A stretch of 5,848 nt of DNA. Source: Oribacterium parvum (lineage in GTDB: Bacteria; Bacillota; Clostridia; Lachnospirales; Lachnospiraceae). The notes beneath the pieces were generated by a model, which worked only from the letters and a program-made list of their open reading frames with translations, did not search any database and was not told where the DNA came from. How positions within the stretch are numbered: the first letter of the stretch is position 1; each line of letters begins with the position of its first letter. Shown one piece after another: positions 1 through 5,386 of this stretch. The DNA is taken from contig CALIEL010000233.1 in the NCBI GenBank assembly GCA_938022235.1, forward strand, positions 1-5,848. The letters are read 5' to 3'. The translations under genes were made by a program, and so were the position numbers.

Positions 1-136
1 GAAAAAGATATCGACTATTCGTTCTATATTTGCTGATAGGAAATGACATAGCATGTATCCGGTTATAAAAGGCCAAGGCAAGGGATGAGGTAATTTGTCT
101 AAAATTTTACGAACTATCGATGCCTCTTTGATTCTT
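1..136. other. Upstream region, no gene recognised
   Basis: No convincing gene is visible here. All three forward frames stop early: frame 1 stops at 34-36, and the other two within the first 70 bases. The window could therefore begin in the last codons of an upstream gene, for example a tail ending in Phe-Tyr-Ile-Cys, but a dozen residues are not enough to identify it. The rest is AT-rich and looks like spacer ahead of the transporter promoter. I saw no clear CcpA-type cre site. Confidence 0.3.
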
Positions 137-160
137 GGTGCAAGATAAATTCTTGACACC
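137..160. promoter_or_regulatory. Candidate palindromic operator over the -35 box
   Basis: The left arm GGTGCAAGA (137-145) and the right arm TCTTG-A-CACC (151-160) are reverse complements apart from one extra A at 156, and are separated by the 5-base spacer TAAAT. The right arm contains the whole -35 hexamer (153-158). A dimeric repressor bound here would occlude RNA polymerase, as expected for a sugar-responsive transporter operon. The repeat itself is seen directly; its role as an operator is inference. No regulator gene lies in the window to pair it with. Confidence 0.5.
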
Positions 161-180
161 TTCATTTTGATAGGTATAAT
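153..180 (+). promoter_or_regulatory. Sigma-A promoter of the ABC importer operon
   Basis: A perfect -35 hexamer TTGACA (153-158) and a perfect -10 hexamer TATAAT (175-180) are separated by 16 bp. Transcription would start at about 187, giving a leader of roughly 70 nt before the lipoprotein start codon at 256. A small inverted repeat, ATGCT (179-183) and AGCAT (191-195), straddles the likely start site. It could be a second operator element or chance. This is the only strong promoter I see ahead of the three transporter genes. Confidence 0.85.
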
Positions 181-200
181 GCTAGATAAAAGCATAAAAT

Positions 201-227
201 GGCGACTAGATTGTGTGCAAAGTCGCC
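201..227 (+). promoter_or_regulatory. Leader hairpin upstream of the lipoprotein gene
   Basis: GGCGACT (201-207) pairs perfectly with AGTCGCC (221-227) around a 13-base loop in the 5' untranslated leader. No T-run follows, so it is not an intrinsic terminator. It ends 17 nt before the ribosome binding site and does not cover it. It may stabilise the mRNA 5' end or bind a regulator. It does not match a riboswitch class that I recognise. Confidence 0.45.
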
Positions 228-244
228 AAAAACTTGTTGAAATT

Positions 245-250
245 GGAGGA
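245..250 (+). promoter_or_regulatory. Ribosome binding site of the lipoprotein gene
   Basis: GGAGGA lies five bases before the ATG at 256. This fixes the start codon, which is also the one that gives a proper lipoprotein signal peptide. Confidence 0.85.
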
Positions 251-255
251 ATAGT

Positions 256-1653
256 ATGAAGAAAAGAAAACTCTTATCCCTTGCTTTGGCTTTAGTCCTG
301 GGGCTTTCCCTGCCGGGCTGTGCGAACAATGCATCCAAGGCGGAAAGCGAGAAGGGCAGTGCTGCGGCAGGAGAGACAAAGGCTGAGGAAGCAGGCGGAG
401 AAAAGGCGGAAGCCTCTGAGGGAGTTAAGGAGATGAAGCTTCCCACCTTCCTGGCAGGAGAGAATGTTGGCGCAAAGTTCTTCCTTCCTCAGGTAGAGCG
501 CTTTAATAAGAAGTATGAGGGAAAGTATAAAATCACTGTAGAAGAGGTGGTACAGGATTCCTATGCGGAGAAGATTAAGCAGCTGGCTACCCAGAAGAAG
601 CTTCCTGCTTTGGTGCATAGCCCCGGCTCCGGCGGAATCGATGCCCAGTGGTTTAAGCAGGTAATCTTGGACAATGACCTTGCCTACGATTTGACAGATT
701 TTGCCAAGGAAACTCCGGAGCTTTCCGATTTATGGATTCCGGAATCCAGAGAGTATTGTACCTATAACGGTAAGCTGGTGGTTTCTCCCATGCTGGTGAT
801 TCGTCCTATCGGTATGTTTTACAACGAAGACCTGTATAAGCCGGAGAAAAGCCTTGGAGAGCTTAGTTATGACGAGTTTGTTTCCTCTTTAGGAGACAAC
901 AAAATCGCTTTTATGACCTCTGAAAATGCTTGGACCACTACTTTGATGCTTTCCGCTCTTGTGGGCAATGAAGAGGGTGGAGCAAAGCTTTTACAGGACA
1001 GCGTAAAGGATAAGCTTTGGGATTATACGGAAGAGCCATTTGTAAAGGGCGTAGAAAAGCTACAGACACTTTTGCAGAAGAATGCTTCCGCAAATACCTT
1101 GGGAGCAGCTTATGCAGATGCAGCCAATGCTTTCATGAGCAACAAGGCGGCCGTAATTCCCAACGGTTCCTGGATGGTTTCCGAATTCAACGAGGAATCC
1201 AAGGACAAGTGGAGTAATGATTTTAAAGGTTCCTCCGTGCATGCCGGCATTTATCCCGGAAATATTGCATTAGCCAATCCTGCAGGCTACGGAGATTTCT
1301 GGATTCCCGCTACTGCAAGCGATGACGAGAAGGAAGTGGCGAAGGCATTCCTTGCTTTCCGCGGCAGTCAGGAAGAGCTGGAAGCCTATCTTTTGGCAGA
1401 GGGCGGAACCGCACCAAAGCTGAAGTATAGCGAGGATTTCCTGAATAAGCTTAAGGAAAACCCATTGTTATACGAGTACAATCAGAGCGTAAATGATGAT
1501 ACAAAATATGTGCCCATCTTAGGGGATGTGTTCCCCGCTTCTATCGGAGATCAGGAATTCGGAAAGCTTCTGCCAAAGCTGATTGATGGAAGTCTGAGCC
1601 CGGAGGAGTTCTGTAAGGAGCTTACAAAGAAGGCGGAAGAGGCAAAGCAGTAA
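256..1653 (+). CDS. ABC transporter sugar-binding lipoprotein (solute-binding protein family 1)
   Basis: This is the extracellular substrate-capture subunit of a CUT1-type carbohydrate importer, anchored to the membrane by lipid. The 465-residue protein starts with a basic n-region (MKKRK), a hydrophobic core and the lipobox Leu-Pro-Gly-Cys, with the lipidated cysteine at residue 22. A low-complexity linker rich in Ala, Glu, Gly and Lys follows to about residue 58. The periplasmic-binding fold begins near Leu-Pro-Thr at 62-64. A Asn-Gly-Ser-Trp-Met motif at about 303-307 is typical of extracellular solute-binding family 1, as is the helical C-terminus. Length is normal for the family. The gene heads an operon with two permease genes, which supports the assignment. 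The ligand cannot be told from sequence; an oligosaccharide or monosaccharide is likely. It has its own promoter and a good ribosome binding site. Confidence 0.93.
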   Translation: MKKRKLLSLALALVLGLSLPGCANNASKAESEKGSAAAGETKAEEAGGEKAEASEGVKEMKLPTFLAGENVGAKFFLPQVERFNKKYEGKYKITVEEVVQDSYAEKIKQLATQKKLPALVHSPGSGGIDAQWFKQVILDNDLAYDLTDFAKETPELSDLWIPESREYCTYNGKLVVSPMLVIRPIGMFYNEDLYKPEKSLGELSYDEFVSSLGDNKIAFMTSENAWTTTLMLSALVGNEEGGAKLLQDSVKDKLWDYTEEPFVKGVEKLQTLLQKNASANTLGAAYADAANAFMSNKAAVIPNGSWMVSEFNEESKDKWSNDFKGSSVHAGIYPGNIALANPAGYGDFWIPATASDDEKEVAKAFLAFRGSQEELEAYLLAEGGTAPKLKYSEDFLNKLKENPLLYEYNQSVNDDTKYVPILGDVFPASIGDQEFGKLLPKLIDGSLSPEEFCKELTKKAEEAKQ

Positions 1654-1833
1654 TACTTTAACAGTAAAAACCTATAGTTTTGCCATATTAAGCTACGAAG
1701 TGGAATAGCCGGAAAGTGCATTAGGCTAATAGAAAAAACAGTTATAGGATATTAATTAGCCAATAGAAATTTAGTAAAACAGATTTAATAAAACAGATTA
1801 AGCAATAGAAAGAGTAAAGGGGAGTAAAATAGG
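1654..1833 (+). other. Long intra-operon spacer with degenerate repeats
   Basis: This 180-base AT-rich gap separates the lipoprotein gene from the first permease gene. It contains AATAGAAA three times (1728-1735, 1762-1769, 1804-1811) and TAAAACAGATT twice, 14 bases apart (1775 and 1789). A 7-bp inverted repeat, GGCTAAT (1724-1730) and ATTAGCC (1755-1761), could form a hairpin with a 24-base loop. There is no T-run, so it is not a classical terminator. Spacers with weak structure after a binding-protein gene often let that gene be expressed above the permeases, through 3'-end protection or partial termination. That role is inference here. Confidence 0.4.
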
Positions 1834-2718
1834 ATGAAGGCATCAAGCTTGGAAAGACGGAATTATAAGTGGATTGCCCTGTTTTTGCTCCCCTCCTTTT
1901 TGGTTTTTCTCTTCTTTTATTTACAGCCGATTCTCAGTATTTTCCTGACTTCCTTTACGAAGTATGACGGCTTTAATCGTCCCCGTTTTGTGGGATTGCA
2001 AAATTACATACAGCTTTTTGGGCAGGAATCTTTTCAGCTTTCCATGAAGAATCTTTTTTTGTGGTCTCTTATTGCCACCATTCTTCATGTGGGCTTCGGA
2101 ACGATTCTTGCTTTTATTTTGTTCCAAAAGCCTAGAGGCTGGAAATTCACCAGAGCGGTTTTCATGGTGCCTAATGTGATTTCCGCAGCAGCTTGGGCTT
2201 TGATTTATCGCTTCATTTTCAATGATGAAATGGGCTTTATGAACGGGCTGATTCGCCTCTTCAATAAGGATTTTCATCACCAATGGTTCTTTGAATCTCC
2301 CTATGCCTTTTGGGCGGTGACGCTCACCTGGCTTTTTTATGCGGTGATTGTAACCCTTCTTGTGATGAATGACCTGTATTCCATTCCGGAGGAGGTATTT
2401 TCCGCGGCGAAGGTGGACGGCGCCAATACCCTTCAGATTCTTTGGCATATCGAGCTTCCTATGTGTCGTATTTCCATCGGAACCTCCATTATTGCCTCCA
2501 TTACGGCCAGAATTGCCATGTATGAGCAAATCGCTCTAACTACTTCCGGAGGGCCGGGAAACGACACCATGAACATCCCCCTCATTTTGATGAAGAACAT
2601 TTTGGACTTAAAATACGGCTTGGCCAATGCCAGCGGTGTGATGATGTTTTTAGCGGGAATCTTGGTGCTGCTTTTGGTGCATAAGGGATTTCGTTTAAAT
2701 GAAGGGATTTATGACTAA
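1834..2718 (+). CDS. Sugar ABC transporter permease, MalF/UgpA-like
   Basis: This is one of the two membrane subunits that form the translocation channel of the importer. The 294-residue protein has about six hydrophobic segments, including residues 13-40, 75-97, 107-127, 159-178 and 268-284. The cytoplasmic EAA loop that docks the ATPase is at about 190-209: Ser-Ala-Ala-Lys-Val-Asp-Gly-Ala, then Ile-Glu-Leu-Pro. The family's usual initial Glu is Ser here, which is a common variant. Length and the N-terminal segment ending in Leu-Gln-Pro-Ile fit the MalF/UgpA branch of binding-protein-dependent permeases. The start is set by a purine-rich AAGGGGAG (about 1817-1824) nine bases upstream. It lies between the lipoprotein gene and the second permease gene and should heterodimerise with the latter. 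Confidence 0.92.
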   Translation: MKASSLERRNYKWIALFLLPSFLVFLFFYLQPILSIFLTSFTKYDGFNRPRFVGLQNYIQLFGQESFQLSMKNLFLWSLIATILHVGFGTILAFILFQKPRGWKFTRAVFMVPNVISAAAWALIYRFIFNDEMGFMNGLIRLFNKDFHHQWFFESPYAFWAVTLTWLFYAVIVTLLVMNDLYSIPEEVFSAAKVDGANTLQILWHIELPMCRISIGTSIIASITARIAMYEQIALTTSGGPGNDTMNIPLILMKNILDLKYGLANASGVMMFLAGILVLLLVHKGFRLNEGIYD

Positions 2719-2793
2719 AAGTAGAGGTTCGTGAAAGTGTAGAGCTTTCAGATGAAGTGAAGCATTACGGTCTAAGCGAAGGGATTTATCGAA

Positions 2794-3663
2794 ATGAAAG
2801 CATTTTTGCAAAATAAAGAAAATATCAATGGAAAGAAAAAGAAGGGGTTCTTATCCTCCCTTCTCATTGGAATGCTTTTGTGCTTTACCATTTTGATTTC
2901 TCTCTTCCCGATTGTGTGGGTGATTTTATCCTCCTTTAAAACCAATGCGGCGATTTTGTCGGATCCCTTTTCCCTGCCTACAGGCTTTTCCTTAGAGCCC
3001 TACAGCTATATTTTTTCCAAGTATAATTTTGTACAGTATTTTTTGAATTCCACCTTGGTTTCCCTTTCCGCAACACTACTGGCTTTGTTGATTTATGCCA
3101 TGGGAGCCTATGTTTTTGCCAAGTATAACTTCCCCGGGAAAAATCTTCTTTTTATCCTGTACTCCATCACCCTTTTGGTGCCGGCACAGTCTAAGGCTCA
3201 GCCGATATTTTCCCTTTTGATTCATCTAAATCTCTATGATTCTCTGCCGGGACTCAGCCTTGTGTATATTTCCATGGGATTGGCTATGAGTATCTTTGTA
3301 TTAAGGCCTGCCTTCCTTGCCATACCCAAGTCTTTGGATGAGGCGGCGATTTTGGAGGGAGCGGATTTCTTCACCGTCTTTTGGAAAATCAACCTTCCCT
3401 TGGCAAAGGGCGGATTAACTACAGCGGGAATTCTTTTGTTCCTTGGAAACTGGAATGAGTATTTCTATGCCTCATTGTTGATTAGTTCGGATAAGGCAAG
3501 AACACTGCCATTGGCTTTACAGTTTTTCACAGAGTCCTTCTCCTATAATTATCCCAGACTTTTTGCGGCTTTGACCGTGGTGGTTTTACCGGGAATCTTG
3601 CTCTATGCGGTTTTAGAGGAGCAGGTGCAGACGGCTATGGCAAGTTCTGGAATTAAGGGCTAG
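2794..3663 (+). CDS. Sugar ABC transporter permease, MalG/UgpE-like
   Basis: This is the second channel subunit of the importer. The 289-residue protein has hydrophobic segments near 20-48, 85-109, 117-137, 154-170, 208-230 and 254-274. The canonical EAA loop is at 183-202: Glu-Ala-Ala, Gly at 189, then Asn-Leu-Pro at 200-202. The conserved Trp-Asn-Glu-Tyr after the fifth membrane segment (about 220-223) and the tail are typical of the MalG/UgpE branch. It follows the first permease by a 75-base gap. Its ribosome binding site is weak: GAAGGGA (about 2778-2784), nine bases from ATG. That sequence repeats the end of the previous gene. It is the last gene of the operon, with a strong terminator 65 bases downstream. 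A degraded second copy of codons 215-275 lies at 4519-4701. Confidence 0.92.
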   Translation: MKAFLQNKENINGKKKKGFLSSLLIGMLLCFTILISLFPIVWVILSSFKTNAAILSDPFSLPTGFSLEPYSYIFSKYNFVQYFLNSTLVSLSATLLALLIYAMGAYVFAKYNFPGKNLLFILYSITLLVPAQSKAQPIFSLLIHLNLYDSLPGLSLVYISMGLAMSIFVLRPAFLAIPKSLDEAAILEGADFFTVFWKINLPLAKGGLTTAGILLFLGNWNEYFYASLLISSDKARTLPLALQFFTESFSYNYPRLFAALTVVVLPGILLYAVLEEQVQTAMASSGIKG

Positions 3664-3727
3664 AGAATAAAAATTTGTTGTAAAATTTATAATGCTTTAG
3701 AAATTAAAATGTTTATCAAGCAAAATT

Positions 3728-3753
3728 ACCCCCTCGAATTCGAGGGGGTTTTT
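3728..3753 (+). terminator. Rho-independent terminator of the ABC importer operon
   Basis: A perfect 20-base palindrome at 3729-3748 (CCCCCTCG, AATT, CGAGGGGG) is followed directly by five T (3749-3753). A3728 and T3749 can extend the stem by one pair. The very GC-rich stem base makes this a strong intrinsic terminator. It cleanly separates the importer operon from the broken genes that follow. Confidence 0.93.
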
Positions 3754-3783
3754 AATGGATTAATTCGGCCATGTAATTAGTAA

Positions 3784-4050
3784 ATGTTGCTTGTTGCAAG
3801 GAAAAAGCTTCTTTTCGGATTTGTCCTAAAGAAGTATGATAAGATGGCGGCGATAAAGAGACAGAGCTATGATTTTCTCTTTGTGTAGGAAGACGGCAGA
3901 CAACTGGAGAAACTAGGCGAACTTTTCAATGCGGAAAATCCCTTAGAAGCTTCCGTGGATACAGCATTTTCCTTAGAAGAGGTAAATGAAGTTTTAGACA
4001 AAGTAAGGCAGGGAAAATCAAAGGGGAAAACGATTCTGAAAATTGAGTAG
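3784..4050 (+). pseudogene. 3' remnant of an MDR/zinc-type NADP-dependent oxidoreductase
   Basis: In the frame ending at the TAG at 4048-4050, the translation resembles the last 80-90 residues of medium-chain (quinone-oxidoreductase-like) dehydrogenases. It has an aromatic-rich Tyr-Asp-Phe-Leu-Phe-Val, then Glu-Asp-Gly-Arg-Gln-Leu, then Ser-Leu-Glu-Glu-Val and Gly-Lys-Ser-Lys-Gly-Lys-Thr-Ile-Leu before the end. In the family this region follows the Rossmann domain and contributes to the closing edge of the catalytic domain. The catalytic and NADP-binding parts, some 230-250 residues, are absent. The frame is also interrupted by TAG at 3886-3888 inside the conserved Val-x-Glu-Asp-Gly. Homology fades near 3784. 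It cannot be functional. The family call comes from remembered motif order, not a search. Confidence 0.6.
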
Positions 4051-4054
4051 GAGG
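4049..4054 (+). promoter_or_regulatory. Ribosome binding site of the PPOX-like gene
   Basis: A perfect AGGAGG lies six bases before the ATG at 4061. It overlaps the stop codon of the oxidoreductase remnant by two bases, so the two genes were probably once translationally coupled neighbours. It argues for the ATG at 4061 rather than an upstream TTG at 4043, which would lie before the ribosome binding site. Confidence 0.8.
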
Positions 4055-4060
4055 TATTTT

Positions 4061-4469
4061 ATGACAGGAGTAGAGAAGGTTGCAGAATATTTAGAGAAGG
4101 CGAAGATTTTTTATCTTCTTACAGCGGAAGATGGAAAACCCAGTGGCAGACCCTTCACCTTTTTTTCTGGTAGAAAATGGGGATATTATTTTCTTGACCG
4201 GGCAGCACAAAAAGGTTTATCAACAGATGAAGAAGAATCCCTATGTGGAGCTTTTGGCTTCCGATGCCGGGAGTTTTATGAGAATTGATGGGGAGGCTGA
4301 GTTCTTCGAAGAAGACAGCCTATGGGATAAAATCGTGGCAAGAGAGCCATTGATTCCAAGGTTATATAATGATGAAACAGGTTTTAAGGTGGCTCTTTTT
4401 CGCTTAAGACACGCCAAGGTAGAGATTGGCGGGGCAGTGAAGATTCAAGATAGCTTTGATTTAAATTAA
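4061..4469 (+). pseudogene. Pyridoxamine 5'-phosphate oxidase (PPOX)-family flavin protein, frameshifted
   Basis: Two overlapping frames together give one PPOX-like split-barrel protein of about 135 residues. The first frame supplies Glu-Tyr-Leu, Ala-Lys-Ile-Phe-Tyr-Leu-Leu-Thr-Ala, then Gly-Lys-Pro-Ser-Gly-Arg-Pro-Phe. The second supplies Leu-Val-Glu-Asn-Gly-Asp-Ile-Ile-Phe-Leu-Thr-Gly, then Lys-Lys-Val-Tyr-Gln-Gln-Met-Lys-Lys-Asn-Pro-Tyr-Val-Glu, and ends at 4469. Small proteins of this family bind FMN or a related flavin and are usually uncharacterised reductases or oxidases. The switch is at the run of seven T (4160-4166); six T would restore one frame reading Pro-Phe-Thr-Phe-Phe-Leu-Val-Glu-Asn-Gly. 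As written, the first frame stops at 4288. It has its own ribosome binding site and terminator. It could be a true pseudogene, a sequencing error, or slippage-dependent expression. Confidence 0.78.
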
Positions 4470-4474
4470 TACAA

Positions 4475-4504
4475 TGGGCAACGGTTCAGTCCGTTGCTCA
4501 TTTT
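4475..4504 (+). terminator. Rho-independent terminator after the PPOX-like gene
   Basis: TGGGCAACGG (4475-4484) pairs with CCGTTGCTCA (4491-4500) around the six-base loop TTCAGT, with a single G-T wobble, and is followed by TTTT (4501-4504). It starts six bases after the stop codon at 4467-4469. An intact terminator beside a broken gene suggests the frameshift is recent or artefactual. Confidence 0.88.
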
Positions 4505-4518
4505 CAATATATTATTTT

Positions 4519-4701
4519 CTGTTTTTGGGAAACTGGAATGAATATTTCTATGCCTCATTGCTGATTAGTTAGGATAAGGCAAGAACTTTGCCATTGGCTT
4601 TACAGTTTTTCACAGAGTCCTTCTCCTACAATTACCCCAGACTTTTTGCGGTTTTGACCGTGGTGGTCTTACCGGGAATCTTGCTCTATGCAGTTTTAGA
4701 G
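4519..4701 (+). pseudogene. Fragment of a MalG-like permease gene, duplicate of 3436-3618
   Basis: This 183-bp stretch aligns without gaps to the 3' part of the upstream permease gene (codons 215-275), at a constant offset of 1083 bases. By eye I count 14 differences, about 92% identity. Twelve are silent, one is missense (Ala259 to Val) and one is nonsense: TCG for Ser232 became TAG at 4570-4572. It has no start, no ribosome binding site and no EAA loop, so it makes no functional subunit. The bias toward silent change means the copy diverged while still in a working gene, so it came from a paralogue or a related strain rather than by recent local duplication. It begins 15 bases after the PPOX-gene terminator and is joined at its right end to a Bro-N-type remnant. 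Confidence 0.9.
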
Positions 4702-5207
4702 GCTCAAGCACTTATTGGGCGGTGTTAAAAAAGAGATTGAAAGAAGAGGGAAATGAACTGCTTACAATTTGTAAGCAGTTAAAAATGAAAGCGGCAGACG
4801 GCAAGATGCGTTTAACGGATGTAGCGGATATGCAAGGCATTTTCCGTATTATCCAGTCAATTCCATCACCTAAAGCAGAACCGTTTAAGTTATGGCTCGC
4901 AGAGGTTGGAAAAGAGCGAATTGATGAAATTATTGATCCGGAACTTACAATAGACAGAGCCTTGGAGGCCTACTTAAAGAAGGGGTATAAAAGGGAGTGG
5001 ATTAATCAAAGACTGCAAGCTATTCAAGTCAGAAAAGAACTTACAGATGCATGGGATGATGCAGGAAATGCAAGAAAGGAAATTGAGAAAGAAACGGGAA
5101 AACCTGTTATTACATCGAAAAATGCTATGGATTTATCAAGACTTATTGAAGATGTGGTGAAAGAGCCTATAAACAAGACAGAGGCTAACAAAGAAAAAAA
5201 TAAATAA
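4702..5207 (+). CDS. Bro-N/DinD-like protein remnant, 5'-truncated and apparently internally deleted
   Basis: The open frame is similar to the later part of the Bro-N region of phage antirepressor/DinD-like proteins. It shows Tyr-Trp-Ala-Val-Leu-Lys-Lys-Arg-Leu-Lys (from about 4713), Gln-Leu-Lys-Met, Leu-Thr-Asp-Val-Ala-Asp, Arg-Ile-Ile-Gln-Ser-Ile-Pro-Ser-Pro-Lys-Ala-Glu-Pro-Phe, and Trp-Ile-Asn-Gln-Arg-Leu. Full-length relatives, as I recall them, begin some 50-80 residues earlier. The only available start is GTG at 4722 (161 codons), inside the domain and without a ribosome binding site. After Glu-Leu-Thr-Asp-Ala-Trp near 5053 the sequence jumps to a C-terminal Gly-Asn-Ala-Arg-Lys-Glu-Ile-Glu-Lys-Glu-Thr-Gly motif. 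Relatives carry roughly 80 residues between these, so an in-frame deletion is likely. Such proteins occur on prophages and mobile elements and bind DNA. Probably non-functional, though the frame is open to 5207. Confidence 0.68.
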
Positions 5208-5220
5208 AAACATTCATTTG

Positions 5221-5249
5221 GAGATAGCAAAAAGTGGCTATCTCTTTTT
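5221..5249 (+). terminator. Rho-independent terminator after the Bro-N remnant
   Basis: GAGATAGC (5221-5228) pairs perfectly with GCTATCTC (5237-5244) around an eight-base loop, followed by TTTTT (5245-5249). It lies 13 bases past the stop codon of the Bro-N remnant, so the 3' end of that gene arrived with its own terminator. Confidence 0.9.
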
Positions 5250-5265
5250 AATATCATAAAAGTGT

Positions 5266-5283
5266 GGTTGTTGGGGAACAATC
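5266..5283. repeat. Short inverted repeat downstream of the terminator
   Basis: GGTTGTT (5266-5272) and AACAATC (5277-5283) can pair, with one G-T wobble, around a GGGG loop. No T-run follows, so it is probably not a second terminator. No function is evident. Confidence 0.35.
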
Positions 5284-5370
5284 AGCTTAAATAGATACAC
5301 TTATTTTAATGCTTAAAACATATAAGAATGTTATAGATACGGTGACAAACTTACCCTATTTTATAGAGCA

Positions 5371-5386
5371 AAGGATAAAAATCCTT
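5371..5386. promoter_or_regulatory. Palindrome adjoining the candidate AIM24-gene promoter
   Basis: AAGGAT (5371-5376) and ATCCTT (5381-5386) are perfect reverse complements around AAAA. The right arm overlaps the first two bases of the candidate -35 hexamer at 5385. This is the layout of a small operator, but short AT-rich palindromes are common by chance. Confidence 0.3.

Noticed and set aside
162..618. Minus-strand open frames across the lipoprotein gene start
   Set aside because: They are antisense to the signal peptide and linker of a clear lipoprotein gene and its promoter. Their composition is a mirror of the Ala/Glu/Lys-rich linker.
1671..1748. CCTATA (1671) and TATAGG (1743) as a long-range hairpin
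   Set aside because: Six AT-rich pairs over a 66-base loop are too weak and likely chance.
1921..2529. 202-codon open frame on the minus strand
   Set aside because: It lies entirely antisense within the first permease gene, has no ribosome binding site, and its residues (rich in His, Asn, Gly and Arg) look like the reverse reading of a membrane protein.
2732..2750. TGAAAG/CTTTCA hairpin between the permease genes
   Set aside because: The stem is only six pairs and mostly A-T, with no T-run. It is too weak to call a terminator or processing site.
4043..4060. Upstream TTG as start of the PPOX-like gene
   Set aside because: The AGGAGG at 4049-4054 lies downstream of this TTG and is ideally spaced for the ATG at 4061, so the ATG is the start.
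3886..4572. Possible TAG recoding, because two remnants are both interrupted by TAG (3886-3888 and 4570-4572)
   Set aside because: The intact MalG-like permease gene ends at TAG (3661-3663) and is followed by a strong terminator, so TAG acts as a normal stop. Both interrupted frames are also truncated fragments.
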